64,000 nt of DNA. It comes from Adineta vaga. Its lineage: Eukaryota > Rotifera. A model generated the notes under the pieces. The model was given only the letters and a program-made list of their open reading frames with translations. It made no database searches and had not been told where the DNA came from. The stretch covers positions 5,332,001 through 5,396,000 of the forward strand of contig CP075496.1 of the NCBI GenBank assembly GCA_021613535.1. Direction: 5' to 3'. Position 1 is the first letter of the stretch. Every line of letters begins with the position of its first letter. This document shows positions 25,570-38,016 of this stretch, one piece after another. Both the position numbers and the translations under genes were made by a program.

Positions 25570-26933
25570 TTAGTTTAGAAGTTCTTGAACAACCGCATCG
25601 ATGTTTCCATCGTAAATTTCAAGATTATATTTCAATGTTTGATCATCAATATGTGGAAGCATGTCACGTAAAATGACAAGTTTTTCTGCATTTGTTTGCT
25701 TATCATCTATAAATGATGGAATATAAATTAATTGAAACTATGACATGAAATTGTATACTTGATTTATTATCATTTCTGTCGGATGAAATATTCATATCAT
25801 CGTATTGTTGAGTAAAACGATTTAAAAATCGATCCATAGTTCTGAATAAGAAGTAACAATAGAAAGTTGTTTTCAATTTTGTTTTCTTACTCTCGTCGAT
25901 CTTCTTCACGAGCTGTATCAGTCCATCCAGTTGCATCATGTTCATGATGATTGGTTGCTCTGAAGATATGTTATAGAAATACGAAGGAAAATGTTTTTAT
26001 GGAAATAGTTTCAGCCTATTACAGTCTCATTGAGTTTAATCGAGCGATTCCATCATGTTTTTCATTTTCTATCGACTAAATTTGATAAGACATCTCATAA
26101 ATTTTAACACAATTAAGAAAACATTAAATATTCGTTACTTGAAGACGAGCAGCTTGCTTTTTGGCTTCAATTTCTCTTTCTTCTTCATGTTTTTTCTTCG
26201 ATTGTTCTTGATGATTTTTTTCCTAAATTGAAACTAGAAGAGAAAAATTTAATGAAATTAAGATTCTTACTAATCGTGTAAATTTTTCTAGGCGATATTT
26301 TTCTGCTTGTCGTCGACGAACTTCCTCTTCACTCAATCTATCACCGCCTTTGCAATGAATAATATGCTCATTTTATTCACATGATCGAATATATCTCATC
26401 TTACCTAATCGATGTACTTCATGAAGATTATGCATACGTAATCGTTCCATATGTGCTTCATATTGACGTTGTTCATTTTCAGCTTGTCGTCTCATTTGTT
26501 CACGTTTTTCTGTTGCTGGAGTGAACATTTGATATCCATCTCTAAACGAATAGTTTCATATTTGATACATCATTCAAGAAAGATTTTTGAGATTTAAATG
26601 AATTTTACTTTTAAGGAAAAATGATACTACTCAAAATGTGTATTCAGTTCTTATTGATGGGCAAAATTTAAATATGAAATCAACAAACCCAACATGTGTT
26701 GTACGTTCTTGTTGATTTGTTCTATCCACTTCACGATATGGATCATTATCTTGTCTTTCGTGTCTTGGTAATTGACTATGCATCGTACCACCGCGTGCTG
26801 ATGGTCGAATACCTCGTGTCATGGATCGACTCGACGTTGATGTGGGAGCAGTAGGTCTTAGAGAGGGTCTGGTTGTCGATAGTGGTGGCCGTCGAGTCGG
26901 CGACGCTGCTGGTATGCGATTAACTCGCGACAT
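25570..26933 (-). CDS. Coiled-coil protein with C-terminal CUE-like domain
   Basis: About eight small exons. It starts at 26933 (MSRVNRIPAASPTRRPPLS) with a basic Arg/Pro/Ser/Thr-rich N-terminus of about 80 residues. A long charged helix follows (DGYQMFTPATEKREQMRRQ, EEEVRRRQAEKYRLEKFTRL, EREIEAKKQAARLQ), likely a coiled coil. The end, KLVILRDMLPHIDDQTLKYN then DGNIDAVVQELLN, has the M-L-P (usually M-F-P) and di-leucine features of CUE ubiquitin-binding domains; TAA is at 25570-25572. The combination resembles a ubiquitin-linked adaptor, but I do not recognise an orthologue. EPSTI1-like proteins share a charged helix but, as far as I recall, no CUE domain. Confidence 0.65.
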
Positions 26934-27126
26934 TATTTAATTCTTTTTTAGCAAAATTGTATCTAGAAGATAATATGATCTTGAATACTGATTATACATA
27001 GTTTTCTTTCTCTTCAATAAAACACAGATATTGCAAAACGAACAAACGAAGAAAAAAAAGAAAGTTATGAGAATAAATGAATCACACAAAATGAAAAGAA
27101 AAAGAAATTAGATGAAATCACTTTCT

Positions 27127-29079
27127 TCATCGCCATATTCGACATGTATTATCTTTACTGCCTAGAAGATAAAAATCGATAATAATAGTTTTAATAAATC
27201 TCAAATGTTTTCATACCTGTTATAATTGTATTTCCTTCGTAATTAAACGCGCAACTAAATATTTCATCGGTATGTCCTTCAAGTATTTGCTTACATTCAC
27301 CTGTCAATGGATCCCATATACGAGCTGTTTTATCAGCGCCTTAATTGAATAATAAATACAAATTTGTAAATTATCCATATATAATTCATTTTAAACTTAC
27401 TTGCTGTAATCAAACGATTACCTTGAGGATTGAAAGAGATCTAAGACAAAACATGAACAATGAATTTCAAAAAAGAGAAGATTATATTTGTCTTTTACTT
27501 TAGATATTTCAGCTTGATGTCCAACTAATGTTGCTATACACATATTACTCAAAGCATCATATACACGACCCGTTTTATCCGCTGATGCTGTTGCTATATA
27601 TTGACCAGTAGAATCAAAAACAACATCCAATACTTCATCATCATGACCTCTTAATGTTGCTACACATTCACCTAACGATCAAGAAGAATATGAGAACATT
27701 TAAAATGAAATGTTGTTGTTGTTATTACCTGATAATGTATCCCATAATTTACAAGTCTTATCCATACTACCAGTTACAATTCGACTACAATCCCAATTAA
27801 ATTGAGCACTACTAACTTCTGCTGTATGTCCAATCATTGTATGAATTTTACTACAAAGATAGATGATAACAAGATTAATAGTTTAAATTTCCTTATTTTC
27901 TTACTCTCCAGTGCGAACATCCCATATAGCCACTGTTCGATCAAATGAAGCTGTAATCACTTGATCACCACGCGTATTAAAACTTACAGATATGATTTCA
28001 CCCGTATGACCCTAAATAACATTCGCTATTTATATCCAAAAAATTTATTGTCAATAACATACATGTAAACTTGCTATTTCTGCACCAGAAACAATATCCC
28101 ATAATTTAGCTGTATGATCCATACTTCCAGTTACTAAAACTGTACTTTGAGGATTGAATGCTAGACATACCTAGTAATAAATAGATGTAAACATATCGTG
28201 GTTGTAGAACTTAGTTTAATACTTACTACTTCACCATTATGGCCGCGAAGTGTATGATAACATGTACCACGTTCTGTACTCCAAATACATGCTGTTTTAT
28301 CAAATGAACCTGTTGCTATTTTGTCACTAGAATATGAATAATGTCTTAGTTTAGTAAAAACGATTCATGATCTTTGATATAAAACATCTTTTCAATCAAA
28401 CTTTCAACCTACCCATATGGATTATTAAATGCGATGGCATAGACAACATTTTTATGTCCTTCAAGTGTATGCAATTCTTCACCTGATGCTGTATCCCATA
28501 CTTTACATGTTCGATCATAGGATGCAGTTATGAACCTACAGAGAAGAAAGAAAAATGATTTAACAAAAAGAATATTTTGAGATCATACATTGAACCGGAT
28601 TTATTGAATGCTACATATGTTGATGGAAGTATATGAGCACGAAGTACTTTAAATAGATAGAAACGTTTATCATCTTGTTGAGAGATTTTTTCTTGTAATC
28701 CTTGTAATAAAAAAAACAAAGAAATATTTTCATGTGATAAAACTTTTAAATTTTACTTTCAATTAATTCTTTCACTTTATCAATCTTTGTTGCCGTAATT
28801 AATGGTTCTTTTCTGACAATTTCCTCAACAACACTATTGACATCAGTGCTAAGACAAACAAAAGTAAATCTCTTTATTATCCGTTAGGACAAATAAAAAT
28901 GTATCATCTTCATCATACTCAGGTTTTAGATCAAGTAAATCAATTGATTTCGTTTTTAAGACATTACTCTGTTCATATTCCAAAATAATTCCTACGAAAA
29001 AAGAAGTGATGAAAAATATAACAAGACAAATGAATGTACCTGGAGGATAATATCGAAGAAGAAAACGTTTTAGACGCAT
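27127..29079 (-). CDS. DAW1: DAW1 (WDR69/ODA16), dynein assembly factor with WD40 repeats
   Basis: Start at 29079 ([14 protein letters not shown]) and TGA at 27127-27129 ([11 protein letters not shown]). The N-terminal signature [17 protein letters not shown]...[10 protein letters not shown], the [21 protein letters not shown] helix and [20 protein letters not shown] are specific to DAW1. They are followed by about eight WD40 repeats in roughly ten exons (for example [26 protein letters not shown]). DAW1 is an adaptor that carries outer dynein arms into cilia on IFT trains. The length and the ends fit the family, with no inactivating change seen. An in-frame ATG further upstream in the same exon (near 29091) is possible but would add residues not found in homologues. 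It lies between the CUE-like gene and FAR; all three are transcribed leftward. Confidence 0.95.
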
Positions 29080-29411
29080 AGTGATTTTCAATAGATTATT
29101 TTATCAGATAAATGAATAGAAGAACTTTTCTTCTCAGCTGAAACTATGTTACCATGGTAAAACCTCTTATAGTCGAAATTTTTCGATTGATAGAGGCCAC
29201 TACTTGTCAACAGCATAAAATCGACAGTTTTCTTGTTTCATTCAGAATTATATATGACGAACATAATTCATGTTTTGATTTATGAACAAAAGTGATATGT
29301 AATTATTCAATTTCGTTCATCCTCTCGCTCTTTATTGTTCTTTATTTTCTTTTGCTTATAAAAAAATTGCACAAAACAACACAATTGCTTTCTAAGAGTT
29401 TGTTCTTTTTA
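29080..29411. other. Intergenic between DAW1 start and FAR stop
   Basis: About 330 bp that should contain the DAW1 promoter and the FAR 3' UTR. No coding sequence or repeat was recognised. Confidence 0.5.
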
Positions 29412-31804
29412 TTATTTGCTACGAAGACCAAGTTTAACTGCTATCGATGATAAAGCCGCTAAGAGTAATCGAAAGAGAACGAGAAATATTCCACGAAGTT
29501 TGAATGATTTAAAAAAGACTAGTTTAATAACCACAGCTATTGTTGTAAAATAGAGAATATTTTGTATACGTTTCAACCTAGAAAAAAAACGAAAGATATT
29601 GTATAAATTTATGAGATGTTGATTGTTTGAGAATTGTCAATCTTAAATACCTCAAATATCTAGCACGACATTTAGCTGTTCGTGCAAGATCTTCTCGAAG
29701 TAAGAATTGTTTTGCACCGGTACAATAGTGACGCCAATATTGAAACCAATCAAGTTCTTTAAGATCGAAATTGAACATCTATTTCAAGAAGATCATGTTT
29801 CGATAAAAGAAATAGATCAAAGGCATTTTTTACTTTCTGATCGACATCGTTCATTTCATTTTGAAGAAGAACACTATTATCATTCGGAAATATCCATGAA
29901 TTAGAAGTGAAAAAATCTAATGTTCGAACGCTTTTATAAATCTTATCGGATAGTTTTAAAAACCTAAAAGTATTGAAATAAAACATTAGATTGTTGAATA
30001 AAGATTATTTACATTGGTTTACGACCAATTAAACGCATGTAACAGTCAAGAAAAAATGCTGGAACAACTTCTTGTAAAGTTCGAAGAAAATGATAACGAA
30101 ATCTAATTAATCAAAAAACAGAAAAATATCAAATCTATATCGTTCGATTTTCATCTACATACCGATTTTCAGTGAATTGTAAATGTGGATACCAGATGGC
30201 ATCTTCCAAACTGATGTTATACAGATGATGTAAACCATATTCCGTTACTTTACCCCATGTTAATGTACCCAAATGACCAGTACAACAGTGATAAACCGGG
30301 ATATTTTTTGGACTAAAATAAAAGTTTAAAAGAATATCAATGCTTATGTTTTTGATAATAATATAATCGTCTATAGAAGAATCTATATTTTCAGATCTAT
30401 TCAATAGAATGAATGATGATAAACTATGTTGTGTTTAGATCTTTATTTCGATATCAATATTGTCTGTTCTTGTTGATAAAATTCGCAGTTAATACGTACT
30501 GTTTTATAGCTGTATTCCATGCAATTGCAATCATCATGTTGACACATACATCAACCGGAACAATATCAGCTATTGCTGAATTACTACCAAGCATAGCTCG
30601 AAGCATACCTTTGCCGGTCTAAAATAAACAAAGAAAAATTTTTTTCCTCTCAGTTCAATTCGTATATCAATATAACATACGGCAACAACTAATCCACTTG
30701 GTCCATTGTAATTATCAATCCAACCCTAAACGATAAGATTATGAAAATACGATATCTTCATTTTGCTTTTCAAAATTTTACTGGTATTGGTTCACGCCAT
30801 GACGATCCAACAATCGAAGGACGTATAATTGCCAATGGTAGATCTCGCGCTTCTTGTGAAATAACATATTCAGCCAGTGCTTTTGTGAATGTATATGTAT
30901 TAGGTCGATCACTAATAATTTTGTTCGTCAAAACATCAAATACTTGATCATCCATCCATTCACTAGCATCTAATAATTTTGCTGGTTGAATTGGCGGTGG
31001 ATAAATCATTTCAGCAACATCATTACGATTACAATTCGCATACGCTGTAGATACATGAACGACTGACTGAAAAGAACTAAACATTTTATGAAATAATACA
31101 CTAGTCTTGTTTACTTGTAATTTTTTCATTTTATGACAAAGAACAAGTAATTTCTTTATTGATGCAACATTCATTTGTATAGCAAGTCTAAAAAGAAATG
31201 AATACTCGTTTTTGTAAATAATTTCTTATTTTTGTTTTTTCATGATAGTTCTACCGAAGTGGTTCATGAAAACGAACAGTTGCTGCTGAATGAAATACAA
31301 TATGACATTGTTCAATTAACAATGTTTCATCAGCTGCACTAAGACCAAAATTTGGATCGAGAATATCACCTTGAACAGCAGATATTTTCTCCTCAAAAGT
31401 AGGATACATTTCTCGGACAGTATTGAATAACTAAACCGAAGATAGATAGATAGATAGAATAATATTCTTTCTCTTTTTCTCGATCACTTACAGGACATGC
31501 AAATAAATCTTTCAATCGATCATTAACAGCATGACCACGTTTAGGTCGAACAAGTAGATAGATATGTTCGATTTCTAAAAATGATACAATTACCTCAAGA
31601 GATGATACCATAATATGATTTTAGTTACCAGGACATGATCGAATAAGTTTTTCTACGAGTTGTTTTCCAATAAATCTGAATAAATGGTATAAATATCAAC
31701 GAAAACTCAAACTCTTTTTCCTCTTACCCTGTTGCACCAGTAATAAAAATTGATTTTCTTTTAAGAAAATCTGTTATTGCACTGGCTTCTGTACTTGCTG
31801 ACAT
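29412..31804 (-). CDS. FAR1: Fatty acyl-CoA reductase
   Basis: Start at 31804 (MSASTEASAITDFLKRK), TAA at 29412-29414, about ten exons. The Rossmann NADPH-binding motif T-G-x-x-G-x-x-G reads ITGATGFIGK. The active-site Y-x-x-x-K reads YTFTK and is followed by ALAEYVIS. Other blocks are YLLVRPKRG, VFHSAATVRFHEPL, VVHVSTAYANC, LPLAIIRPSIVG, PGWIDNYNGPSG, ADIVPVDVCVNMMIA and PVYHCCTG. The C-terminal sterile domain (YMRLIGRKPM; WFQYWRHYCTGAKQFLLRED) is complete, and a hydrophobic tail near the end (LYFTTIAVVIKLVFF) probably anchors it to peroxisomes, as in animal FAR1. The enzyme reduces acyl-CoA to fatty alcohol for ether lipids and wax esters. The symbol marks the family; FAR1 versus FAR2 cannot be settled by eye. 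Confidence 0.93.
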
Positions 31805-32539
31805 AGTCAATCAATCTAAATAATTCAAAGAAATGATAATGTATTACATATGATGATTGTTGATGCTATTTTTTTATTGAATTTGTTTTCTTTTCATCAA
31901 TGGATACAAATACGACATACGTAAATTCTTTCACATAAACACCAAAAAAAAGAAGAAGAAGAAGAATTCCACTATAGAATACAAACGTACTATCACAAAC
32001 AGAAACTGAGATCAACATCAATCCAATAGACGCCCTTGAATATGAGCGTGTTGTTTGATAGAGACAATATCAGAATTAGATCACAAGATGTGAAAGACAT
32101 CAACGTTCAATGAGTTGAAATTTTAAAGGAAACGAAAAGACACAACAAGAAAAGTTCTCGATTGAGTTAGTTAATATATATATATATATGCATATCGAAC
32201 ACAAAGAATAATACGTTTGAAAAGAAGGAATTACAATACAAAAAGAAATCATGAACAAATAAGAGTATGAATGTACTTAAACAAAAGAAAAGAAATGAAA
32301 AGAAGAGAGTTTGTCCTCTAGATTATTAAAAGATAACAAAAATCACGTTTAGAAATGTTGTTCTTTATTTTTGTCTAAATTTATAAAAACAGATTTTTGA
32401 AAATCAAAGAGTATTGACACTTACGAATAGTTATTGTTAAAGATAAAGAATATTTTATATTAATAATAATAATTATCTATAAATTAATCAAAAACAAAAC
32501 AACGATATTTGTCTTTGATATTTTCATTGGTTAGATTTC
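31805..32539. other. Intergenic, no gene seen
   Basis: About 735 bp of AT-rich DNA upstream of FAR, including a short TA run near 32173-32189. It should hold the FAR promoter and the 3' UTR of the first SR gene. Confidence 0.5.
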
Positions 32540-33712
32540 TTACCGTCGACTATATCTGGCACTTGTTGAAGGTGGTGTAAGACGTGTTCCACGATCTCGA
32601 TAACGACGTTCATATCCATTGGATCGCTCTGATGGTGGATAATGACTACCTGGATAATCATCATGTCGTCGAGAGAATGATGGATACACTGGCATACCAT
32701 GACGAAAATAAGCTGGTGCTGGTAATCCTCCCGGTGAATGTGCTGAACGTGACCTAAAGTTCCACATGAACCATTTCCAAATCCATTATAAATTAATTTA
32801 AAGATATATCTCTTTTTCCATTAGTAAATTTCATCCAAGAGAAGAACCAATTTCCAAAGAAAACTTCTTAAATATCTTTTTCTCTTTTCTATTAGCTATT
32901 CTATTAAGTCTATCTCCAAAATTTTGTTTGCATGTTATACATCCCAAAAGATATTATTCATGAACACCAAGCATACACATATGTATATGTATATAAAGAT
33001 GTGAAAAACCATTTTATAAGGTCATCCTATCATGCAATATTAGTAACCATCCATACCTCGAACGACGATTGTATTTGGGAGGTGGTGATCGTCGATTATA
33101 GTCATCACCACGACGACGTGATGAACGTTCATCATTATTACTTGAACCATCACAATTGCGACTATGAGAAATAAGATTATACATATACCATAATCGTCAT
33201 ATTTACATTCTTACCCAAAATGTCCACGTTGTCCACATTTGAAACATTTCATATTGGGATCAAAACGTCGAGAACGATGACGTGCTCGTGGTCGAGCCCA
33301 AGTTACTCGTACACGAGCATTTCCAAATGATCTTAATCCAATAATAATAATAATTGTATACAGTTTCTCTTCGTACGTATAAATCTATATTTCATATAGC
33401 ATACCTTCCATCCATTTGATCGATAGCATTTTGTGCTTCTTCTTTCTGTTTATAAGTAACAAAGGCAAAACATGATGCGCTAGCAGCCCAAACATCAACT
33501 AATGTTCCGAAACGTTGAAAGACTTTTCGTATTTCACTTTCTGTTGCACCTTTTGGTAATTCAGCAACATGAACACGATATTCAACTGGTCGATCACCTC
33601 GACTATCAAATTCTGATGATGGTGAACCAGATCGTCGTGATGATGGTGTTGCGCTACGGGATCGAGAGTGTGATCGTGATCGTGATCGTGATCGTGATCG
33701 TGATCGAGGCAT
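32540..33712 (-). CDS. SRSF7-like splicing factor, copy A (RS-rich, RRM, CCHC knuckle)
   Basis: Four exons: 33712-33405, about 33332-33218, about 33162-33060 and about 32754-32540. The product starts with an N-terminal Arg/Ser dipeptide run (MPRSRSRSRS...). One RRM follows (YRVHVAELPKGATESEIRKV; ASCFAFVTYKQKEEAQNAID; FGNARVRVTWARPR). Then come a zinc knuckle of the C-x2-C-x4-H-x4-C type (CFKCGQRGHFGRNC) and an Arg/Ser/Pro/Tyr-rich tail. RRM plus CCHC knuckle is the SRSF7 (9G8)/plant RSZ arrangement, in pre-mRNA splicing and mRNA export. The RS run sits before the RRM, whereas vertebrate SRSF7 has it only after. It is a tandem relative of the next gene, in the same orientation and about 300 bp apart. 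Confidence 0.85.
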
Positions 33713-34010
33713 AGTTTTAGCAGAAGAAGGACAAAAGAAACAAATTCAATCAAATACTAAAATAAAACAATAGATAATTGATCATGATTAAATTGTATTG
33801 TTTTATCGAACAGAGGCAATCATAGAACAAAAGCACAAAGTCGAAATGAAAAGTATAAAATAACAACAACAACGACAACAAGCATAAATCAAAACAAGAA
33901 ACACACAGAACAACATTAAGAACGCTAAGCGATCAATATTAGGAAATAGATTAAAATACAATGTCTTAGGTTTTTTCTTTTGTTCAACTAAATATATCGT
34001 TCAATTGTGG

Positions 34011-35259
34011 TTATATTCGAGGTGGACTAAAGTAAAAATGAATTTCTTAGTTAAGAACTAATATTATATTATTAGGTGAATGATTAGACATATGATTTCT
34101 TCCTCATATGAAGAAATCAGTTTGTCAAAATAAAACACTGATATTTACCTTGAATAATAACCAGATCCATTCTCACGTGATTTATAATTCGATCTTGGTG
34201 GCGAACGTCGAGGGCTAAATAATAGATTAAATGAATATATGATTCTATATGAAATATTTCACTACCTATAACGACGATTATCTCGGATAGCACGTGGACG
34301 AGGTGAACGAGAACTGAAATAACACATACCAGTATATTATCTACATCGAATTATGTTTATATTTTACATACCGAGATCGAGAATACGATCGTTCACGTCG
34401 ATGTTCACGTGAGCGAGATCTAGATAAGATGAAGTGATTAGTTTTTGAAATATTATTTCTCACAGAATACTCAATATTTTCATTTCTATTCATGGAAAAA
34501 AGAGTGTTTCTCAACAATTTACCTTGATTTCTTGTCTAATTCGAAACCAGACCATATCTCATCTTAAACGTTTCTCCCATTCAAGACCATATTGATGATC
34601 CCAGTATGATTTTTACGTATATATATATATATATTATTTCTCTCCAAAGCATTGTTTTTGGCCACTCCATCAATAAAAAAACTCACCGATATCCATTGCT
34701 AGATCTCTTTGTATTTCGTTGTTCTTTGCCACAATCACGACTAAAATGACCTCGATCACCACATTGATAACATCGTCTAATATAATAAACGATAGTTTAG
34801 TAGAAAACAAATCTTCTTAGTTTTACTTATTCGGATCAAAATATCTTCGACCATTACCACCGCTTGCACGAATACGTGGTCGAGCTAAACTAACATGAAC
34901 ACGTGCATCACCAATAAATCTAAATAAATCATAGATGTCTAAAAATATCAAATAAGAATAACAATCTTTTACCGTCCATCGAGCTCATCAATAGCTTGTC
35001 GAACATCTTCCCGATTACGTAGAACAACAAAAGCAAAATGTGATGCTTGTGCATGCCAAACTTCAACTAAAGGCCATTTTTCAAAGGCTTTTTCTAACTG
35101 ACGTTTTGAACAATTCGACGAAAGATCAGCAACATGTAAACGACAATTATTAGCTTCATCATCTTCTTGATCATTATTGTCATGAATCGGTGAACGTGAA
35201 CGACGATAAGACGAATTATTTGGTGAATTTGAACGAGAACGAGAATATGAACGTGGCAT
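34011..35259 (-). CDS. SRSF7-like splicing factor, copy B (RS-rich, RRM, CCHC knuckle)
   Basis: About seven exons from the ATG at 35257-35259 (MPRSYSRSRSNS) to TAA at 34011-34013. Same plan as copy A: an N-terminal RS segment; an RRM (NCRLHVADLSSNCSKRQLEK; ASHFAFVVLRNREDVRQAID; FIGDARVHVSLARPR); a CCHC knuckle (CYQCGDRGHFSRDC); and a C-terminal RS tail split over several 30-60 nt exons (SRSREHRRERSYSRSR; SRSPRPRAIRDNRRYR). The last exon contributes only the end of SPPRI. Matching domain order and matching first intron position (after DELDGR here, DQMDGR in copy A) indicate an old tandem duplication, since RRM identity between copies is only moderate. Both copies should be nuclear splicing regulators. 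Confidence 0.85.
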
Positions 35260-36309
35260 GTTGGAATTTTCTACCGACCTAGCAGATAGATAAACTATCA
35301 ACACTTCAAATGACAAAAAAATATTGACGTGTAATACAAAGATGTTTATTTTTTCTTTGAGAGAAGGATTGACAAAATAAACTTTTTCTTTCTATTGGCT
35401 GATTCGATATTTATCATATAGAGCGACAGTTGATGTAGTAAAGATTTTGTCTTTTTTTTGATAAACCAATTTTTGTCAGTGTAATTACGACTATTCGATT
35501 CGATTGAATCGATGAATGATAAATACGAAACATTAGTTGATAGATGACGCTAGTGTATATCCAACAAGTATTTTTTTCCCATACTGGACAACAAATATGT
35601 ATTCTTTGTAATAACAGTACTTTTACACGTACATTTCATTGATAAGACAACATTTTGTATAGATAACAAAGTTGATGAGTAAACACAGGAATATTTTTCA
35701 GTTAGTGAACTTTGATCTATATCCATCCTCAAGATAAACTCGCTTACATCTCATGAATAATAATATAGATAGTGATCTGAGGATTGATAATTGAGCTTTT
35801 TCAACTCATAAAGTCCTAATAGATATATTTCTAAATAGAAACTTAAGTTTTCCTTCTAGAAAATATCTCTCTTTACTTCTCTCACTGTCTACGGGTGTGA
35901 CCGTTTCGAAATGTTTTCTAATTGAATCAAATGACTTTTTATTGTTAGCAGGTTTTCTTTCAAATTAAAATTTACGATCATTTTTACACAAATCTAAATA
36001 AATACAAAAGTAAGTTGGAAAAAAGTCGATGCTTTATTTATCATTTTTGAGACTAAAATTATATTCTGTTTTCTTTTTCTTCGCTCTCTGTAGAACGGAA
36101 TAAAAGAAGAGCAAATAAATATGTTGTGTTCTCTACTACCTTTCATACACTTGGTTTTTTCCTTTTTTTCTTTCAGGCATATAGAAAAAATAAAGCAAGA
36201 AAAAAGAAAACATCGCATTTCAACGCATATAAACCCAACGATAAGGCAACATAACTCATCGTTGTATATTTTTTTCTCGTAAAAACTTCGCAGAAAAGAA
36301 ACTACAGTT
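35260..36309. promoter_or_regulatory. Divergent intergenic region
   Basis: About 1 kb between SR copy B (leftward) and the TPR-like gene (rightward). It should hold both promoters. No coding exon recognised; short frames on the minus strand are low complexity. Confidence 0.4.
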
Positions 36310-37146
36310 ATGCATAATCAATCGAATCCACCAAGACCCAGTGGTCCTCAACATAATTTACAATCCGAACGAATGCCATCGAATCTCATGTCACCATCTC
36401 AATTAGCTCAATTCACAAATGCAAACGCTAATGGCTATTTACCACGTCCACAAATGTCTGCAACAGCATACGCTACACAACATGTAGCTACTTCCAATAC
36501 TGCGCCTCCACAAACTATTACAACAACGTCAGCTCCCGAGCAATTAGTTATTGCTTATCTCAAAGAATTAGATGGACGAACTTCAATACAACCACCACAA
36601 GCACAACCGATTGATTTAGAAAAATTCAAAGGTTTCAAATTCGTTACACTTGATGGTTTAGTTGTTGCAACACGTGATATTTATGATAAAGTTAGTGGTA
36701 CGTTTAAATGGGAAATGTGTGAAAGTCAAACAGAGCGTTGTGTGAAATATATTCAAGATGAGTGCGCTAATAAACGTGTATTTTTTATTACGTCTGGTTC
36801 ATTAGGCAGAGATATTGTACCTAAAATGCATGATTTACCACAAGTTTACGCAATTTATGTATACTGTGCAGATCTTAAATTTCATTTAACATGGGCACGT
36901 TCATATAGTAAAGTACGCGTGATCTGTAATGATGATGATCGATATTTAGTACCACAACTTGCTGTCGATGTTGCCCAAGCAAATGTTGATTGGGGTAATG
37001 CACATTTTCAAAAAGGTAATCGTGAAGATGCTAAAAAGAAATATAGCAAAGCATTGGAAAATTTAAATGTAGATCTTAAATCTACTATAAAACCTGATCA
37101 AGCTATGATTAATGAAGTGAAAAATAAATTGGATCAATGTAAATGA
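36310..37146 (+). CDS. Bdelloid-type protein with SGSLG/IYVYC module and TPR-like C-terminus
   Basis: Intronless, 278 residues, ATG 36310, TGA 37144-37146. The first 90 residues are Pro/Gln/Ser/Thr-rich and probably disordered. Then follows a module with KRVFFITSGSLGRDIVPKMH and DLPQVYAIYVYC, then WARSYSKVRVIC. I remember very similar modules at the N-terminus of the large bdelloid rotifer families that combine this region with kinesin-light-chain-like TPRs or arginine ADP-ribosyltransferases. Here no transferase follows. The C-terminus (VDWGNAHFQKGNREDAKKKY) resembles a single TPR hairpin, and the protein ends soon after. Function is unknown. The family link is from memory. Lack of introns is unusual here and could reflect retroposition or an ancestral single exon. 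Confidence 0.7.
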   Translation: MHNQSNPPRPSGPQHNLQSERMPSNLMSPSQLAQFTNANANGYLPRPQMSATAYATQHVATSNTAPPQTITTTSAPEQLVIAYLKELDGRTSIQPPQAQPIDLEKFKGFKFVTLDGLVVATRDIYDKVSGTFKWEMCESQTERCVKYIQDECANKRVFFITSGSLGRDIVPKMHDLPQVYAIYVYCADLKFHLTWARSYSKVRVICNDDDRYLVPQLAVDVAQANVDWGNAHFQKGNREDAKKKYSKALENLNVDLKSTIKPDQAMINEVKNKLDQCK

Positions 37147-38016
37147 ACAAATTATTTTCATAAACTATTCTTTTGTGTCATATTAAGAAATTTTACCACA
37201 ACTATTCTGTTTTTTTTTCTCGTTTTCTCTATAAAATATACGACAAACAGTAGATGTTTTTCAAGCCTTGTGGATCATTTTGTTCGAATAAGAAATCTGT
37301 TATATCAACTACCAAACTTAATGAATACGTCACTATAACTTCCTTTCAGCAATCATATAAAATCATATTTCAAATATATTGAAGATCATCGAAAATATAT
37401 ACAATGTGTTTATCTTCCTTGAATCGATTTCTTAAAGAAAAAAAACAACAACATAATTACAAAGTTCACATCTTTTTCTTTTTTTTGTCTGTTTGTCATC
37501 ATCTAAATGCTCGTATGAAATATTTATAATGGAACACGAGCTCATCATCACACATACGCACACGCACGCACAAGTGCATGTAAAAAAACCGAGAGAAAGA
37601 AAGTCAGACACTCACTCACACACATACATATCACTGCTTTGACGTTTTTTTTTCGAGAAAAGAAAAAGAAATGAAGAAGAAAGAAGGAAAAAAGAGAAGG
37701 AGTCCAACATAGACAGAAGTAAATAGAGAAAAAACAAGAGAAGAAAAATACACATGTGCAAGAAGATGAACAGAGAAAAAAGATTAACATAAGTTTTTTT
37801 TTCTTTTTCTTCTATGAGATCGTCGTTGATAGGAAGAATGATGATGATGGTGATGATGATGACGATGATGGTAGTATGAAAACAACAACAGATAACAACA
37901 ATACGAGTATTTGGCGTTTTGTATAAACGAACAAAAAAGAGAAGCGAAAGAAAGAAAGAAACAACAACACATTGACCTAACGTTAAATCGTAGTTCATTC
38001 GAATTGTTTTCTTTTT
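37147..38016. other. Convergent 3' intergenic region with low-complexity DNA
   Basis: Between the ends of the TPR-like gene (+) and TBL1 (-). Contains pyrimidine/purine-rich tracts, a CA-rich run near 37548-37630 and an imperfect GAT/GGT trinucleotide array near 37838-37875. No gene seen; the small open frames in it are low complexity. Confidence 0.5.

Noticed and set aside
33499-33753. Open frame with a His-Asp repeat on the minus strand
   Set aside because: It is the shadow of the RS-encoding hexamer repeat of SR copy A read in another frame.
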